Shown piece by piece: positions 51,426 to 63,899 of a DNA stretch of 64,000 nt. The DNA is from Fallopia convolvulus (lineage: Eukaryota; Streptophyta; Magnoliopsida; Caryophyllales; Polygonaceae): assembly GCA_964016875.1 (NCBI GenBank), contig OZ024722.1, positions 17,614,576 to 17,678,575 on the forward strand, given 5' to 3'. The notes beneath the pieces are model-generated. The model had not been told where the DNA came from. It searched no databases and saw only the letters and a list, made by a program, of their open reading frames with translations. The position numbers and the translations under genes are program-made. Position 1 is the stretch's first letter, and each line of letters starts with the position of its first letter.

Positions 51426-54400
51426 ATGGAAGTGCAAAGTTCGAGCTCCCATTCACAGATCTCGACCTGCTTCTCCGCCTATGCTCGCAAGGCTTGGCGT
51501 ATCGCCTCTATTGTTATATCCCTTGGTCGACCGGCCTGTCCTGCCGAGCTCGCGGAAGAAATTACGTTTCTCGGCTTGTCCCGGGAATTCGTTGAGTTTT
51601 TATGCTGGATCCCTAATTCGCCATTGATACTGACTGATAACGGTCTTGTTGCGCTCTCTCCCGTTGCGCTGGTTTCTTTAGGGCGGTTTGTGGTTAGTTG
51701 GATGCTCAGGGTTGAAGTTGGAGGTTGGACGGTGCCAAAGAGCTTGGGAGAGAATGTTATCAGGACGTATTACAAGAAGAGGAAGAGGCCAGGAGAAGCA
51801 GTGCTTCTGCCGATGAAGAAAAAAAGATCAGTTTCGAGATTCTCAGGAGGTAAAGTGAGGTGATAATTTCTTTAGTGGCTATGTTTCAGGAAAGTTGTAT
51901 GATATGCTAATTCAATTGATTTAATTGCAGAAGGGAAAGCTGAAGATGAAGTTCCGTACTTCAATTGGACGATTGCAAGAAAAATTTCCAAGGTATTGAT
52001 TAATTCAGGTCACTCTCGGTTCAATTTGTGTGTCTTATCCGCGCAACTATATGCTACATTTTTTGTTGTTGTCATGAGACAAAAAAAAACCTGTAATTTG
52101 TTCTGGTTTTAGATATGCTTAAAATTGAAAAATATCATATGATTAGTTGGGCTGTTTTGACCTATCCTTTGTCTAGAAAAAGTGAAAATCAGGTTGCACC
52201 TGAAGATATTTCATGAACTGCGAGAAACATGTTGACCAAAAACTATTGTATACATCCCAGAGAAAAAGAGTAGAAATCAAGCATTGTTACAGTTGTTGCA
52301 ACTCATCGTTAGTGTACTACTAAGATTGTAAAATATCGCAGCTGCAGGTTGAAAGGGGCTTAATGAAATTATATATTCATATAGGATATATATGTAAGAA
52401 AATTCCCGAAGGATTATGTTGCCATTTTGCACATGCCCAAAATATGAGTCTAGCAAGAAATATTTTACTCTTCTTAGCTCAGACAACCTGGGATCAGTAA
52501 ACGGACATATGATGGAAAGAATGCACTTTGTCTGCATCCATAGGATGCTTTACAGCTGTTGCCACCTCTGTAAAGTGTACCTGATATTATTAGTGGTGAT
52601 TTTGCATTCTCAACAGATTATATTTCATACGTGTTTTTTTTTTGTTTGAATCTTTATAAGGACTAATGGGAACATGTCAAAAGTGCCTCTGATATTTGCT
52701 AATTGTATTTTATACATGTAGGTGTATGATGATCTATGTAGTCCAATAAATAGCATTGTGAATCTAACAACATCTCCTGCTGAGGTGACAACCTTTCACT
52801 GGAGGAGCTTTAGTGAAAAGATACTTGTGGATCCCTTGAAACACAATTGCAGGTTCCCAACTATGAGTGAAGAAGAAAATGAAGATGAAATAGAGCAGAA
52901 TACACCTGGTGTGGATCATGTTAGCACACAGGAAAATAAACATTTGTACCTGGATAACTGTATGCATCAAGTCAGAAGAGTGGAGCAACTGAAGGCCCAT
53001 TCTGTCCTTGTGCAACCACCTTCTTCATCAACCCCAAGACTGGATTCACCATTATTGGAGGGAAATTGCATGAAAGATTTTTTGAGCAACAAAGCCAATC
53101 ATGCATTAACTTGCACGAGAATAGATAAATTATATCATTTGAATAGGCCCGAGTCTCCAAGTGCAAGAAATGGTTTTGAAGATTATGGGGATGTTCAAAT
53201 GGAAATGGAGATGGGTCATGCTGCTTCAAAAAGAAACATCAAAGATCTCAACTCTGCATCTTATACTATTGAAAAGACTGCATATTTTAGAAATGATATA
53301 CACAAGGAAAGCATGAGTGACTCTAAGAACAAGGTGGTTGCAGAAGTTGCTATGAGAAAAACTAACTGTACTCCTTCAGCATATGAACAGCCTGATTCTC
53401 AGGAGCAACACAAAAAATCTCCTTTGAAGACCATAAAACAGCCACAGGATGGTTTAGATCGAAGACTTGAAGGTCTATTCAAGGTGATAGAGCAAATAGA
53501 TGTTTTACCTGAACAGGAACATCTGGAAAGTCTAAATGAAAGCCCCTTTAAGAATAAAACTAAGCAGAGACCTAAGATTAATATTTCAAATCAAGAGAAA
53601 AGTGGAAGTTCCTGTTCGAATTCTTCTAAGGTTAGCAATTGTCCTCATTTACTTAATGTCTTTTATAAATATGTAATACTTTCTTCATGCTGTTCGTGCT
53701 ATGCTTCAATTGAACTGTTTTCCAGAATTTACAGAGAAAATCTCCTGCCAAGACCATGAGGCATCTGCAGGATCTATTATTGCAAAATGTTGAGGAACCG
53801 TCTAAGGAGCAAATAGATGATGATATTCTTAAACGGAAATGCTTGACAGGTGCAATTGCATTTCCTATTAAGAATAAAGCCAAGCAGTTACCTAGTAGTA
53901 AACTTCCTATTCAAGAGAAGAATGTAAGTTTTTGCTCGAGTTCACCTAGGGTTATCTCTTGTCCTTTATATTTTGTAATATATCTGCATCTTACCCCTGC
54001 TTTTTAGAAATATCATGTTTCAAGCAACCCCATCTCTTTGAGACTATTGAGAATTTGTTTTGTTTTGATTAGTAATAGCTTAATAGTATTTTCAGTCTTT
54101 CTTTCAAGTCATTGTTATATGTCTAGCTAAAATTCCTTTTCATAACTTTTTAGATATCTCATGTGTCACATCCACCATTGAACTGCCTTGTTTCATTAAT
54201 TTTTTGCTTTTTAGCAGCTGAAAAGATTGCTTTTATTTCTTTTCAATGGAATTTGAGAAAGATTATCTTAGAACTCTAGATATGCTCAATACATCAAATA
54301 TAAGATATAGGAAGTTGGTAACATATAGGATACAGGTGTGATGGCTTCATTTACTTAGCAATTAGGCCTTGCTATACTTATGCCTAAAAAGTACTTTTTA

Positions 54401-57400
54401 GTATAAAGGAATGCTTATTTATCTTGAAATACTCAAAAAGTAATTATTCTTCACTTATTTCAAGATGAATAAGCATTGCTTTTTAACAAAAATTACTTTT
54501 TAGAGGTAAGTGTAGCAAGCCCTAATTCATTAGTGGGTTGAGAGCAAGAGGAAGTTTGAAAGCTGATTCCCTAGGTAATTTTAATTTTTATATGCTATAT
54601 GGAAACAGCGAAATGAGCAAATATTTTATGGGAAGGATTCCTTATAATGCTTTGCCTTCTTCCATTTTTCTAAGAATTTGTATAATAGAGTGTAGCCCTA
54701 TTTTGTTTCTGTATGATATAGAAATGCAAATGTTATTTAAGAGTTATTTGTACTTCTGAGTCACATGCTTGATATCTTGTCGAATAATTTCTCTCTATCC
54801 AAAAATACTAGTTTTAAAATAGTTCTTCTACAGGATCATATTGACTCAAAAGCAATGCCAACGTTCGACCTCTATACTGTAGAGGATGAAGAAGGCTCAG
54901 GTACTACAAGCTTTGGCCTCTTTTAATTTGAACGAGGAGTGTTAGAAGGTTCTTATTGTTAATCAAAATGTTCAGGTGGTTACGGCACAGTTTACCGAGC
55001 ACGAAGGAAAAGTGATGGGGTTAAATTTGCAATCAAATGTATGTGACAGCATCTTCTTAGGCTTGCTTTTCTCTTTCTCATTTTTTAAGGAGCTATATGT
55101 ACAGTGATTGAAGGTGACGGTCTAAATTTAAGATAAGCATGTACATTTTTGGAAGACTTCACCTATATTTGTTGTTTGGTCTAGCGGATCATATTAGTCA
55201 GGGTACTGATGACAGTCTGACACGTCTGTACAGTTGAATCATTGAAAAGTTTAATTATTTTTTCTGACCTGTATAATTCCCCTCTCCTTGGGTGTGCAGA
55301 TCCTCATTCAAATGCTAACAAGTACCATATTGATAATGAGCGGAAATTGCTTGAACGGTTTGGGTATGTATCATTGTGGATTTCTATTGATGTTTTAATG
55401 ATATCAGCTGAAAATTGATTTGTTTATCACCTTTTTACAGGGGAAAGGATTTTGTAATAAAATATGAAGGTTCCTGTAAAAGTGAAAATTCAGATTGTTT
55501 GGTTCTGAAGCATGTAGTGCATGACAGGCCTGATGTAAGTATTTATTTTAAAATGCTTTACCTTTCCCCCTTTGTTTGAGTAGTTTCCTACTCTCATTAA
55601 ATTTACCTTATCGTTGAGTAGATCTTAAAGAAGGACATAGATATTTCTGAACTTCAGTGGTATGGCTATTGCATGTTCACTGCATTGAGAAGTCTTCATA
55701 AGCAGGTAAAGAATTGTGACAACTTCTACAGTCATTATTCTACTTTCTTCTAACTATTTCAGCTCTAATTTTGATCCCTAGTACAAGAGTTTGAAGTTTT
55801 TGCAATTGGTGTTGTAGGGAGTAGTTCATAGGGATGTCAAGCCAGGAAACTTTCTCTTTTCTCGAAAGACTTGTATAGGCTATATAATTGACTTCAATCT
55901 TGCGAAGGTGATTACTTGTAATATTTATGTCGGCTTGTTTAATTCGTTCTTTTCTGCTTTGAATTAATTGGGCTTCGTAAGAGAGTGACCTCATAGTTTT
56001 GTCTTCTTGATCTTATTTTTAGGCTCTGCATCCGAAGCAAGCTAATACAGGTGAGAAATGGTTGTATTTGTAATAGTTTTAAAAACATATAAATACGTTT
56101 CCTTGCAAGTTAAAATAGTAATGGTTCTCATCTTGTGTGGTAATTTCCATCATCGATCATCATCATCATTGACCCAGTGAGGCTCCACTACAGCGGAATC
56201 TGGGGGGTCAAGATGGGGGTACCCCTGCCCAAGGGAAAGGGGGTATGCCCGATAGACCCAAGAAAAACTAAAACTCAGCTATGTGACAATAATAACTGAA
56301 TTTAGTTAGAATGCACCAAAATTGATATAGGAACTAAATCCATCTCAAAGGCAGTGTATAAAAGCCAATGAGCATGAGGATGCGCCCATTCTTGTGTGGT
56401 AATTTCGTAGTTCTTAATTTATCTCTAGATAGACTCAACAAGTCAGGTATCTTTAGCTGTTATTCAAGGTCTCTGCCGCTCCAGAGTACTCAGTAATTAA
56501 TAATAAGCTTGAATAATTGAAACTTGGTCATATGTTTTCCCCTTGATAAGAAAATGGTTTGGGAAAATCTTGATGATGGTTATCTTGTTTAAATATCTTG
56601 CATCTAGGATATGTCACAGTTACATTCTTTCTTCTTTTCTCCCCTTTGTCAAGATCTGTAACAATTTCTTAACTGAATTATATGATCTGGTAGGTATTTA
56701 TCTAAATCCACATCTTAAGACTGTTTCTCCAAGCAAACGAAGGACGATCCCGGACAACAACAAAGCTCCTGAACTTGCTCCTGTGGGATGGAAAAAGGGG
56801 TACAAGCCTATAGAATCCAAGATGTTAAGAAATAAGGCTCTGGAACGCCACAGGAATTCCATAGCTAGTCAAGGTGCTGAAATATCTGGGTTAACTTCTG
56901 TAAAGGATTTAACAAGCACTAAAACTCCTTCAGCTGAGAGGTTGAGGGAACCACTTCCTTGCCATGGCCGTAAGGAGTTTATTAACCTGGCACAAGAAGC
57001 AATGCAAACTCCAAAGCAGGAATTGGCAGGTGTTCCATCATACAGACGTAAGAGAATAGCTGCTCCATCTGCAACTATGGGTAGAAAACTGGTTTACTGC
57101 ACACCTATGCCCATTAACTCTTCTGGTATTGCTCTTCCTGGTTCAGGCTTCTTGAAGGACGGAGGTATTTTCTACTATACGAGTTTCGGCTATAAGTGTA
57201 CAAGTTATTGCTTTTATATTCCTCTTTATTGATTATGTGTCAAAATCTTGACAGAAGGAAAAAAGCAAAAGGAAGGCTCCTGTTCTGGAACCAAAGGGTT
57301 CCGGGCTCCTGAGGTATGTAGATTTGATGACTTTCTTGTTTCTCTTTCCGCCCCAGGTTTTTATTGAATTCCATTAACCCGCTAACTCTATATACCATCC

Positions 57401-58508
57401 CATGTTTATTATGTAACCTTGATCTGTACTTAATTTAATGTTCAAGATTGGTCAAATAGTAGATATATATGTATGAAGTAGTTTGTAAACATTATCTTTA
57501 GCTATGCGCCTATGACTGCTTTTAGTAGTAGCTTTGACAAATCAATTAGGTTACTTTAGCATGATATGCTAGAGGCATTACACAATCATAACAAACTTCC
57601 TATGCTTGATATTTTGCGCGAGTACATAGAATTCAGATGTTTTTGTGGTAGATGTGCTTAACCAGGGGTTTTGCAGGTTTTACTCCGATCAATGCACCAA
57701 GGCCCCAAGCTTGATGTTTGGTCAGCTGGTGTTACCTTTCTCTATCTAATGACTGGGAAAATGCCATTCACTGGCGAACCTGAACAGTAAGAACATCCCT
57801 TCATCGTTTAGGAAAAAAAAAAACAAGCATTCATGATTTTCATTGTTATTTAAATAATGGAATCTATAAATGCAGAAATATGAAGGACATAGTAAAATTG
57901 AGAGGCAGTGAAGAACTATGGGAACTAGCCAAGCTACATGATCGCGAATCCTCGTTCCCAAAGGTACCAGCACAAATATTTTCATGTTACTATATTAGAA
58001 AATTGATGCTAAATCAGTGAATAAAACGGAGGTGTGTGCCTCAAGATCTTAGGCAATAATCTTAGAAGTAATACTGTAATAGATTCCTTGCCTTAGGTCT
58101 GGAGGGGAGTACATCAAAAATTTGTTTGATTAACTAATACTATTACTATGTTCACTAAATATTGTCATATTAGTCTTCAGCACAACTATTAAAGTATTAA
58201 CTACTCACTTCATATCTAGCCAACGAATAAATAGTTATTGTGTTTGTTAGGAGCTCTATGATGTGCACTATCTGCAATCCATGGAGCTAAGGAACTGGTG
58301 CAAGGCAAACACAAAGAGGCCAGAATTTGTCAAGGCAATTCCAAGCGCACTCTTTGATCTTGTAGATAAATGTTTGACTGTGAATCCAAGATTGAGGATT
58401 AGTGCAGAAGAAGCTCTTAGACACGAGTTTTTTGCTCCATGCATAGATATTGTCATGAGAAGAAAAAGGCTCCTCAAACAGCAACTGTCAATTAAGTCTA
58501 GCAAATAG
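51426..58508 (+). CDS. CDC7-like protein kinase
   Basis: Sixteen coding exons give 1022 residues: 51426-51849, 51931-51992, 52722-53630, 53726-53923, 54834-54900, 54976-55038, 55300-55363, 55441-55534, 55622-55705, 55818-55907, 56023-56050, 56694-57164, 57255-57313, 57677-57786, 57876-57963 and 58251-58508; phases agree at every junction. Residues 1-530 are a helical start (KAWRIASIVISLGRPACPAE) and a long polar region. The kinase domain starts near 542: G-loop GSGGYGTVY (552-560), AIK lysine 574, HRDVKPGN (659-666), DFN (680-682), APE (869-871), DVWSAGVTFLYLMTG, and RISAEEALRHEFF. About 185 residues are inserted between DFN and APE, in keeping with CDC7 kinases, which promote replication-origin firing. 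DFN in place of DFG is unusual. The start ATG is the first in a long open exon. Confidence 0.9.
56131..56406. mobile_element. SINE-like element copy 2 with 17-bp TSD, in kinase intron 11
   Basis: The element at 56148-56389 is flanked by tcttgtgtggtaatttc (56131-56147, 56390-56406). It is nearly identical to the copy at 50305-50542, with a few substitutions (gctccgcta/gctccacta, atcgggg/atggggg). It lies in the 643-bp intron 56051-56693 and does not touch splice sites. Confidence 0.88.
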
Positions 58509-60274
58509 TAACTTCCACATGGGAAGGAGACATGTAAAGTCAGCACTTGGGTAATGATAATTTTATTATCCGATTTTGTAACCCATTTATAAAGATTAGA
58601 TTAGGCTGGGCTATAATTGCTAATTAGAAATTAATTTTTGTGAAAAAGAATGCTTTTTTATCTTGAAAATCGTGAATAATTGTTGTATTTTTGTGTTGAA
58701 AAATGTGAAAAATATATTTTTTAAAAAATTGCTTTTCAATAGCAAGTCCCTGATTTTATTTATTTAAGCCTATTTAAGAATTTTTTTTAGATTGTAGTTC
58801 TTAAAAGCAGAATTCTTAACCTAAGTTCTTACAATGTGTAGGTTGCAAAATCCGTTTTTATTTTACATATTAGTAGACAAAGCCATGTTTGTTGGATACC
58901 AAAAACTAGGAATTTTTTTAAATTAGTTATACAAACTCATATAAATATAAATGCCGTTTGTTTGACATATGAAAATCAGTAATTAGTTATAAAGCTAGTT
59001 TTTTGAGAGAGAGTTTTAAAAGTTTCTGGACGAGTTTTTAGTAGTTTTTTAAATTAAAAAATTAATTATTTCTTAAATAAGAATAACTCAATATAAAGTG
59101 AAAATTTTAATTATCACTTACTACAATAAATTAGTTGAATATTACCAAACAATGTTTATGTATATTTTTTAAAACTCCGGCCATTTTTACAGCTAGTTTT
59201 GCCAAAACATCTGAGCTAGTTGTTTTACTATTCTAACTAGTTTTTAGCGACTTCCGTAGCCAAAAAATATCTAAGTTGGTTTGCGATCAGAAAGCTGCTC
59301 TCGCAAACCATAATAAATTCTCTTACACACCGGAAAATGGACAACTGGAAAATGCAGATCAAGGAACTTAATATTGTTATGGTTGTTGGATAATGTCCTC
59401 CGAATGCCATTTTCTAAGGCTTCTTAATCCGGTTGGCTATTCATAAATTCACAATCCTATTTATTCATTCGACATTTGTTTTTTTAGTAATTTCTTGATA
59501 ATCGATTTTTTAATTTCTAGAAAACCTGCATTAGTGTACAAAATTAATAATCTTGATTAGTATGAGTTGTTATGGCTTTGATACATTGATAGCACCAGAT
59601 CTTCTAAGTAAGCCCTAATCGGTCACTTTTCACTTCACCAAGTATTGGCACAGACAAATCTGGACCAAGGACAGACCAACATGCCGACAATGGAGTCTCG
59701 GCATGAGACTTGGCGTGTTGATGCGTCGGGCTTGTAGCAAAGCCTCGACAATGGGCGTGGGAGATCGACAACAACAAGTCGATCTAGGGAGTCCAAGAGA
59801 GGACTTAGGGCTCGACACCAGCAGGCCGGCAAGGGGGTGCGAGGACTTGGATCCTCGGCACTAGGGGGTCTCGGCGTTGGACCGAGACAAGGCAAGGGCC
59901 GGTTATATTCGGCCGAGCAAGTGATCGAGTGCGTGAGATTGAAGAGAGACGAGAGAGAAGAGAGAGGGAAGAGTAGGGCTCAGGTGGAAGAGTAATCTCT
60001 ATTTCACTAAAACCAAAACTTAGTCATCATAATGGGCAACTATCGGAAAACCAAACAGAAGACTAGCATAGGTAAGCATACCGACATGCACACGTCATCT
60101 ACAACATAAAATAAAACATATAAAATAATGTCATGCAACATAAATAATAATAAAAAAGATAGACACCGATGTGATGTGTCTCAGCTAGACCAAGAGAGTC
60201 GCGTTGTGGCACAGTCGTGCCAAGGGGGCCGCCATGGCCTAGGACGCCTCGGAGTCGTCGGAGCCCGACTTGGG
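58509..60274. other. Intergenic DNA, no gene seen
   Basis: AT-rich to about 59600. Then comes a GC-richer stretch (59640-59990) ending in a GA-rich run (gagagaagagagaggg) that has no recognisable coding content and resembles repeat DNA. No gene was supported. Confidence 0.5.
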
Positions 60275-60658
60275 TCAAGGCTGGATGCCATCAAACACGA
60301 GCCAAAATAGAAGAAGCACAAGCCATAGACAATCCGACTGAACTCGTACCTTAGAAATGCCATACATTAAAGCAATTTGAAATCCGCAAAGTATAGCCTG
60401 AGCTTCCAAAGCATCAGAAGTTGCACTAGGTTTTAATCTCCTACTCTCTAGAACAAAGAAAGATGCATTGATGTCATAGATGACAAACCCAAGGGCAGCA
60501 TTCCCAGAAGAAGATAAGCTATCATCACAAGCCAACTGATAGTAAACAGGTTCTGAAGGACAAGTAGGCAAATCATGAGAAATCAGTTTAGGAAACTGAA
60601 ACAGGCCTGGAGAAAAACCAACAGATTGAGCAAACCGAAATTGAACAAAACCCAGCAA
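60275..60658 (-). pseudogene. RNase H (RVT_3) fragment from a LINE
   Basis: 127 residues. LACDDSLSSSGNAALGFVIYD carries the first Asp, SDALEAQAILCGFQIAL a Glu, and VRVQSDCL the third Asp of the RNase H domain common in plant LINEs. The domain start is preceded by a Phe-rich stretch and its C-terminus is lost. No adjacent RT was seen on this strand. Confidence 0.7.
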
Positions 60659-60665
60659 TTGAGCA

Positions 60666-61330
60666 TTGTCTTTGACAGACAGTAAGCTTACCTTAGCCTT
60701 AAGGAAATGGAAAGCTCTCTTTCTCTTCCCCTTTGGCGGTAGATTTTTTCTAGCCGTAGTGCTGCTTTTTTCTTCAAATATTTCCTTGTTCTTCTTTTTT
60801 CTATCTACGGCTATGGCTACTCCTTCTACGGGTGATCTTTATCTCACAACGACAGAAACAAATTCAGTGATTGGAAGTCTCCATGAAGCAGGTTTAGTGT
60901 CTACTCGATCTTCATTAGAATTATTGAAGCTTTTAATCTAGCTATGCTTGCCAATAGGTTCGGAAGATTTTGGACTTTCCTCGTTCTACTGCCAGCCCGA
61001 TTTTCCCAATTCTGATGTTTTGCATTCCACTCTTGGATCTCGGCCTAGCTAGTAGCTACATTTGGAGAAGTAATTTCCAGTCTTTATGGTGATCAAACTA
61101 GGCATACATTGAGAAATTGGGAATGGTGCTAGTGTTATTTTTTGAGGGGAGATCAGGTGGATTTGGGGCCTCACACTCTCTCTTTGATTTCACCTAGTCA
61201 TCCTCAAGAGGAGCATCTTAAGAGTTTCTGATTTCATTGACTGGTCATCTCTTGATTGGACTTGGGATGCTCTTCATTCTCGATTACTTGATTGTGATAT
61301 TCAATAGCTTATGAAGATTTCAAATGGTGT
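60666..61330 (+). pseudogene. Fragment resembling LINE coding sequence, opposite strand
   Basis: A short frame (MATPSTGDLYLTTTETNSV, from about 60812) and a later frame-broken block reading WEIGNGASVIFFE and VSDFIDWSSLDWTWDAL (about 61100-61290) resemble pieces of plant LINE proteins: the stretch before zf-RVT has similar VGNGxS and DFI motifs. Stops interrupt it. Assignment is tentative. Confidence 0.4.
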
Positions 61331-61726
61331 CTCGTGATACTCGAGACATTTAAATGGAAGTGAAAAAGAAAACATACCTACTATCAGCAAAGCTCTCTCT
61401 TACAATCTATCCTCGGAAAATTGTAATGCTTCATAAAAGACTGGTGGCCTTTAAACTTGTTGCTTACGCTCCCTAAATTTGAATGAAAATGCAATACACA
61501 GCTCTGATTCTGGAGCTCCGATCTTTGGAGCATAAAACAAATTCTTTTTAAACAGCTATGAGACCACAACTCTTGGACAAAACAAAATTGGATCAGGATG
61601 GGAAAGCCAACAGAAGAAAAACTGTAAATTACAGTAACCAACATTTAAGGGCTTACAAATCTTAGTAACAAAAAAACACAGCATCATTCTTGAAAAAGAA
61701 AAAAAAGGTTTTAGCAGAGATAGGAA

Positions 61727-63899
61727 TCACTTAGCACCCAAAGATGGGAAGTGCCCGGGATCTGCAATTGATGGAGCTGGAGCATCGTAAGCACGCCCCC
61801 CACTGTATCCTCCTCCCCTTGGTCCACCACGACCACGGCCCCTACCACGGCCCCCGCCTCGGTAGTATGACTCGCCCTCTGCAGGCTTCAGGAACTCGTT
61901 TATGCTCACAGACTGCACAAAACAACAGCACAAGTCCAGTAAGATATAATCACAATCCCCTTGGTTTACTAAGGATGGTCATTTTAGTCTTTGGCTCAAT
62001 TATTAAGATATTCAATCATTAACCTAAAACACTACTAATATAATTTATTAAATAATCACCTCATTTGTATCCAATGAATAAAGATGTGTATAAAAAGAGC
62101 CAATATGTGTAAATTTCAATGACAAACCTTTCCATACATACTTTGAGGGATATTATTTTTTTTTTTTTGAAGCAGATGTAGTATACATTAAACATTTTCC
62201 AATTTCACTCCTACGAAAACTCCAAAATATCAGACTGAAATATATCACAAGAAATTAAAAGCCTATTCAGGCATACCTTTTTGGCTCTCTCTTCCTTGTC
62301 TGCTATCTCCTTGCGCTTTTCCTTGTCCGAACCCTAACAAGAAACATCATAAATCAACAATACAATGATATTGCTAATAAAACAACCATATATAAAAGGG
62401 ACTTACCAGTTTAATGAACACTTCTTCTTCATTATCCTTTTTCTTTGAAACCATTTGCATGGATTCAAAATCCTTTGTATCAACCTTCCTCTCCTCAACT
62501 TTCACAGTAAGCAAGGCCTTCCTCTTCTCCTCAAGCACTTTCTCATATTCTTCAAGGGTCATTTGCTAATATAGAGATATCAAGATTTATTAGCTGATCT
62601 ATAAGCAAACTTGTATTGGGATGTTTCTTAAATCTTCTTATCTTGACTTGAAGTAAGCAATCAATTACAACAATCAATCTCAACTCATTTAAATTTTCTA
62701 ATAAAACTCCTTGTCTATATAGAAACATAATGAGCTTCTCCCCCACACAGCAATGTATAAATATACAACAATATCCCAATATGAACCCGTCTTGAGCAGG
62801 GTCTGGGAGACAAGATGTACGCACCCTTGCCCCGGCATAAAATCGAGAGGGTGTGAGCAATGTATCAATATACATTCGTATAAATAAAACCTTGTCCAAA
62901 ATTCCCCCAAAAACTAATATTCAAAAGGTTCAAATGTCAGAATTATTTGAAGCCCCTTTCAAGCTGAATCGCACAATAGAATGATGTTCAACATACTCAT
63001 TACTTGTACTTCGGTACACAGATCAAACAATAATAATCCAAGAAATGCATGCTTGTTGCTTGTGAACAAACCAAGAATCCAGCCAATTAGTAGACCACAG
63101 ATTTATTATCACTGATAAGAGTTAATCCAATTCAAATTATAACATCCTTAAAACTCTGCGAAAAAAGGGATACACATCAAGAAAAAAAACATACTGCATA
63201 CCTTCTCTTCTTCTTCCTTCTCCTCAGACTCGTTTGCAGGGTTTTCCTTGTTTGCATCAGCTTTTTCTTCCTCATTCAGTTGCTTCTCAACAATAACATT
63301 TGTCTCATTCTCCGCTGCAGGCTGTTCAATCTCCCTAAATTGTCATCAGCAGAAGCATAAGTACCAAAACACACTTGTAACACTTCAGAGTTCAGACCAT
63401 TCAACACCACAAAGAGAATTGACACTAACTGAGAAATCTCATCTGTCGGAGTACCCCAGTTGCCACGACCAGCACCATCACGTTTAGAATCCATCCTAAC
63501 CAATGGCACAAATCAGGAGACATTTAATATACTATGAGAAAACATGATGCTGGGAAAATGATTAAAAGCAGTATTAATTAGATTCCAACCCGTATCCAGT
63601 GCCACTGTGTCGATCATAAGTTCTTCTAGGCCTTTCACCTTCCCCTGCTTCTCCATTGCTGAAGCCACCACGTCTATCACCACGATAACCACCACGTGTC
63701 CCAGGGTATGGACGTCGTTCATAGGGCCTACCTGATTCTCTATCCTCAGAAGGTTTGTAAGGAACTCCGTTGTCGTTTCCAAAAGTGGCTTCATTATTGT
63801 TCAACTCCCGATTAAATCCACCTGGACCACCACGCCCGCGCCCATATCCACGGCCACCACCACGACCTCCACGACCACCATCGTTTCTAGCCTCCTTAA
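61727..63899 (-). CDS. RGGA: RGG-box nuclear/cytoplasmic RNA-binding protein (HABP4/SERBP1 family), 3' part
   Basis: Minus-strand exons from 5' to 3': 63899-63590, 63495-63430, 63334-63202, 62565-62407, 62333-62277 and 61913-61727, all GT-AG with agreeing phases. The 5' exon(s) lie beyond 64000. In order: VKEARND and an RGG cluster (GGRGGRGGGRGYGRGRGG), a second RGG/RRG region, DRHSGTGYG and RDGAGRGNWGTPTDE, an acidic Glu-rich stretch, MTLEEYEKVLEEKRKAL, then KKDNEEEVFIKLGSDKEKRKE, SVSINEFLKPAEGE, a final RGGGRGRGRGRGG run and DPGHFPSLGAK. This is the Stm1/HABP4 (hyaluronan/mRNA-binding) family. Arabidopsis members are RGGA, RGGB and RGGC, which bind RNA and are linked to stress tolerance. 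I cannot tell which paralogue this is. Confidence 0.92.
62566..63201 (-). other. RGG gene intron with SINE-related fragment
   Basis: Intron of the RGG-box gene. The plus-strand stretch 62786-62850 (gagcagggtctgggagacaa and onward) resembles the central part of the two SINE-like copies at 50.3 and 56.1 kb, but no target duplication was identified. Confidence 0.5.

Noticed and set aside
59630..60363. Short frames in the GC-richer stretch between kinase and RGG genes
   Set aside because: No domain, overlapping frames on both strands and repeat-like surroundings.
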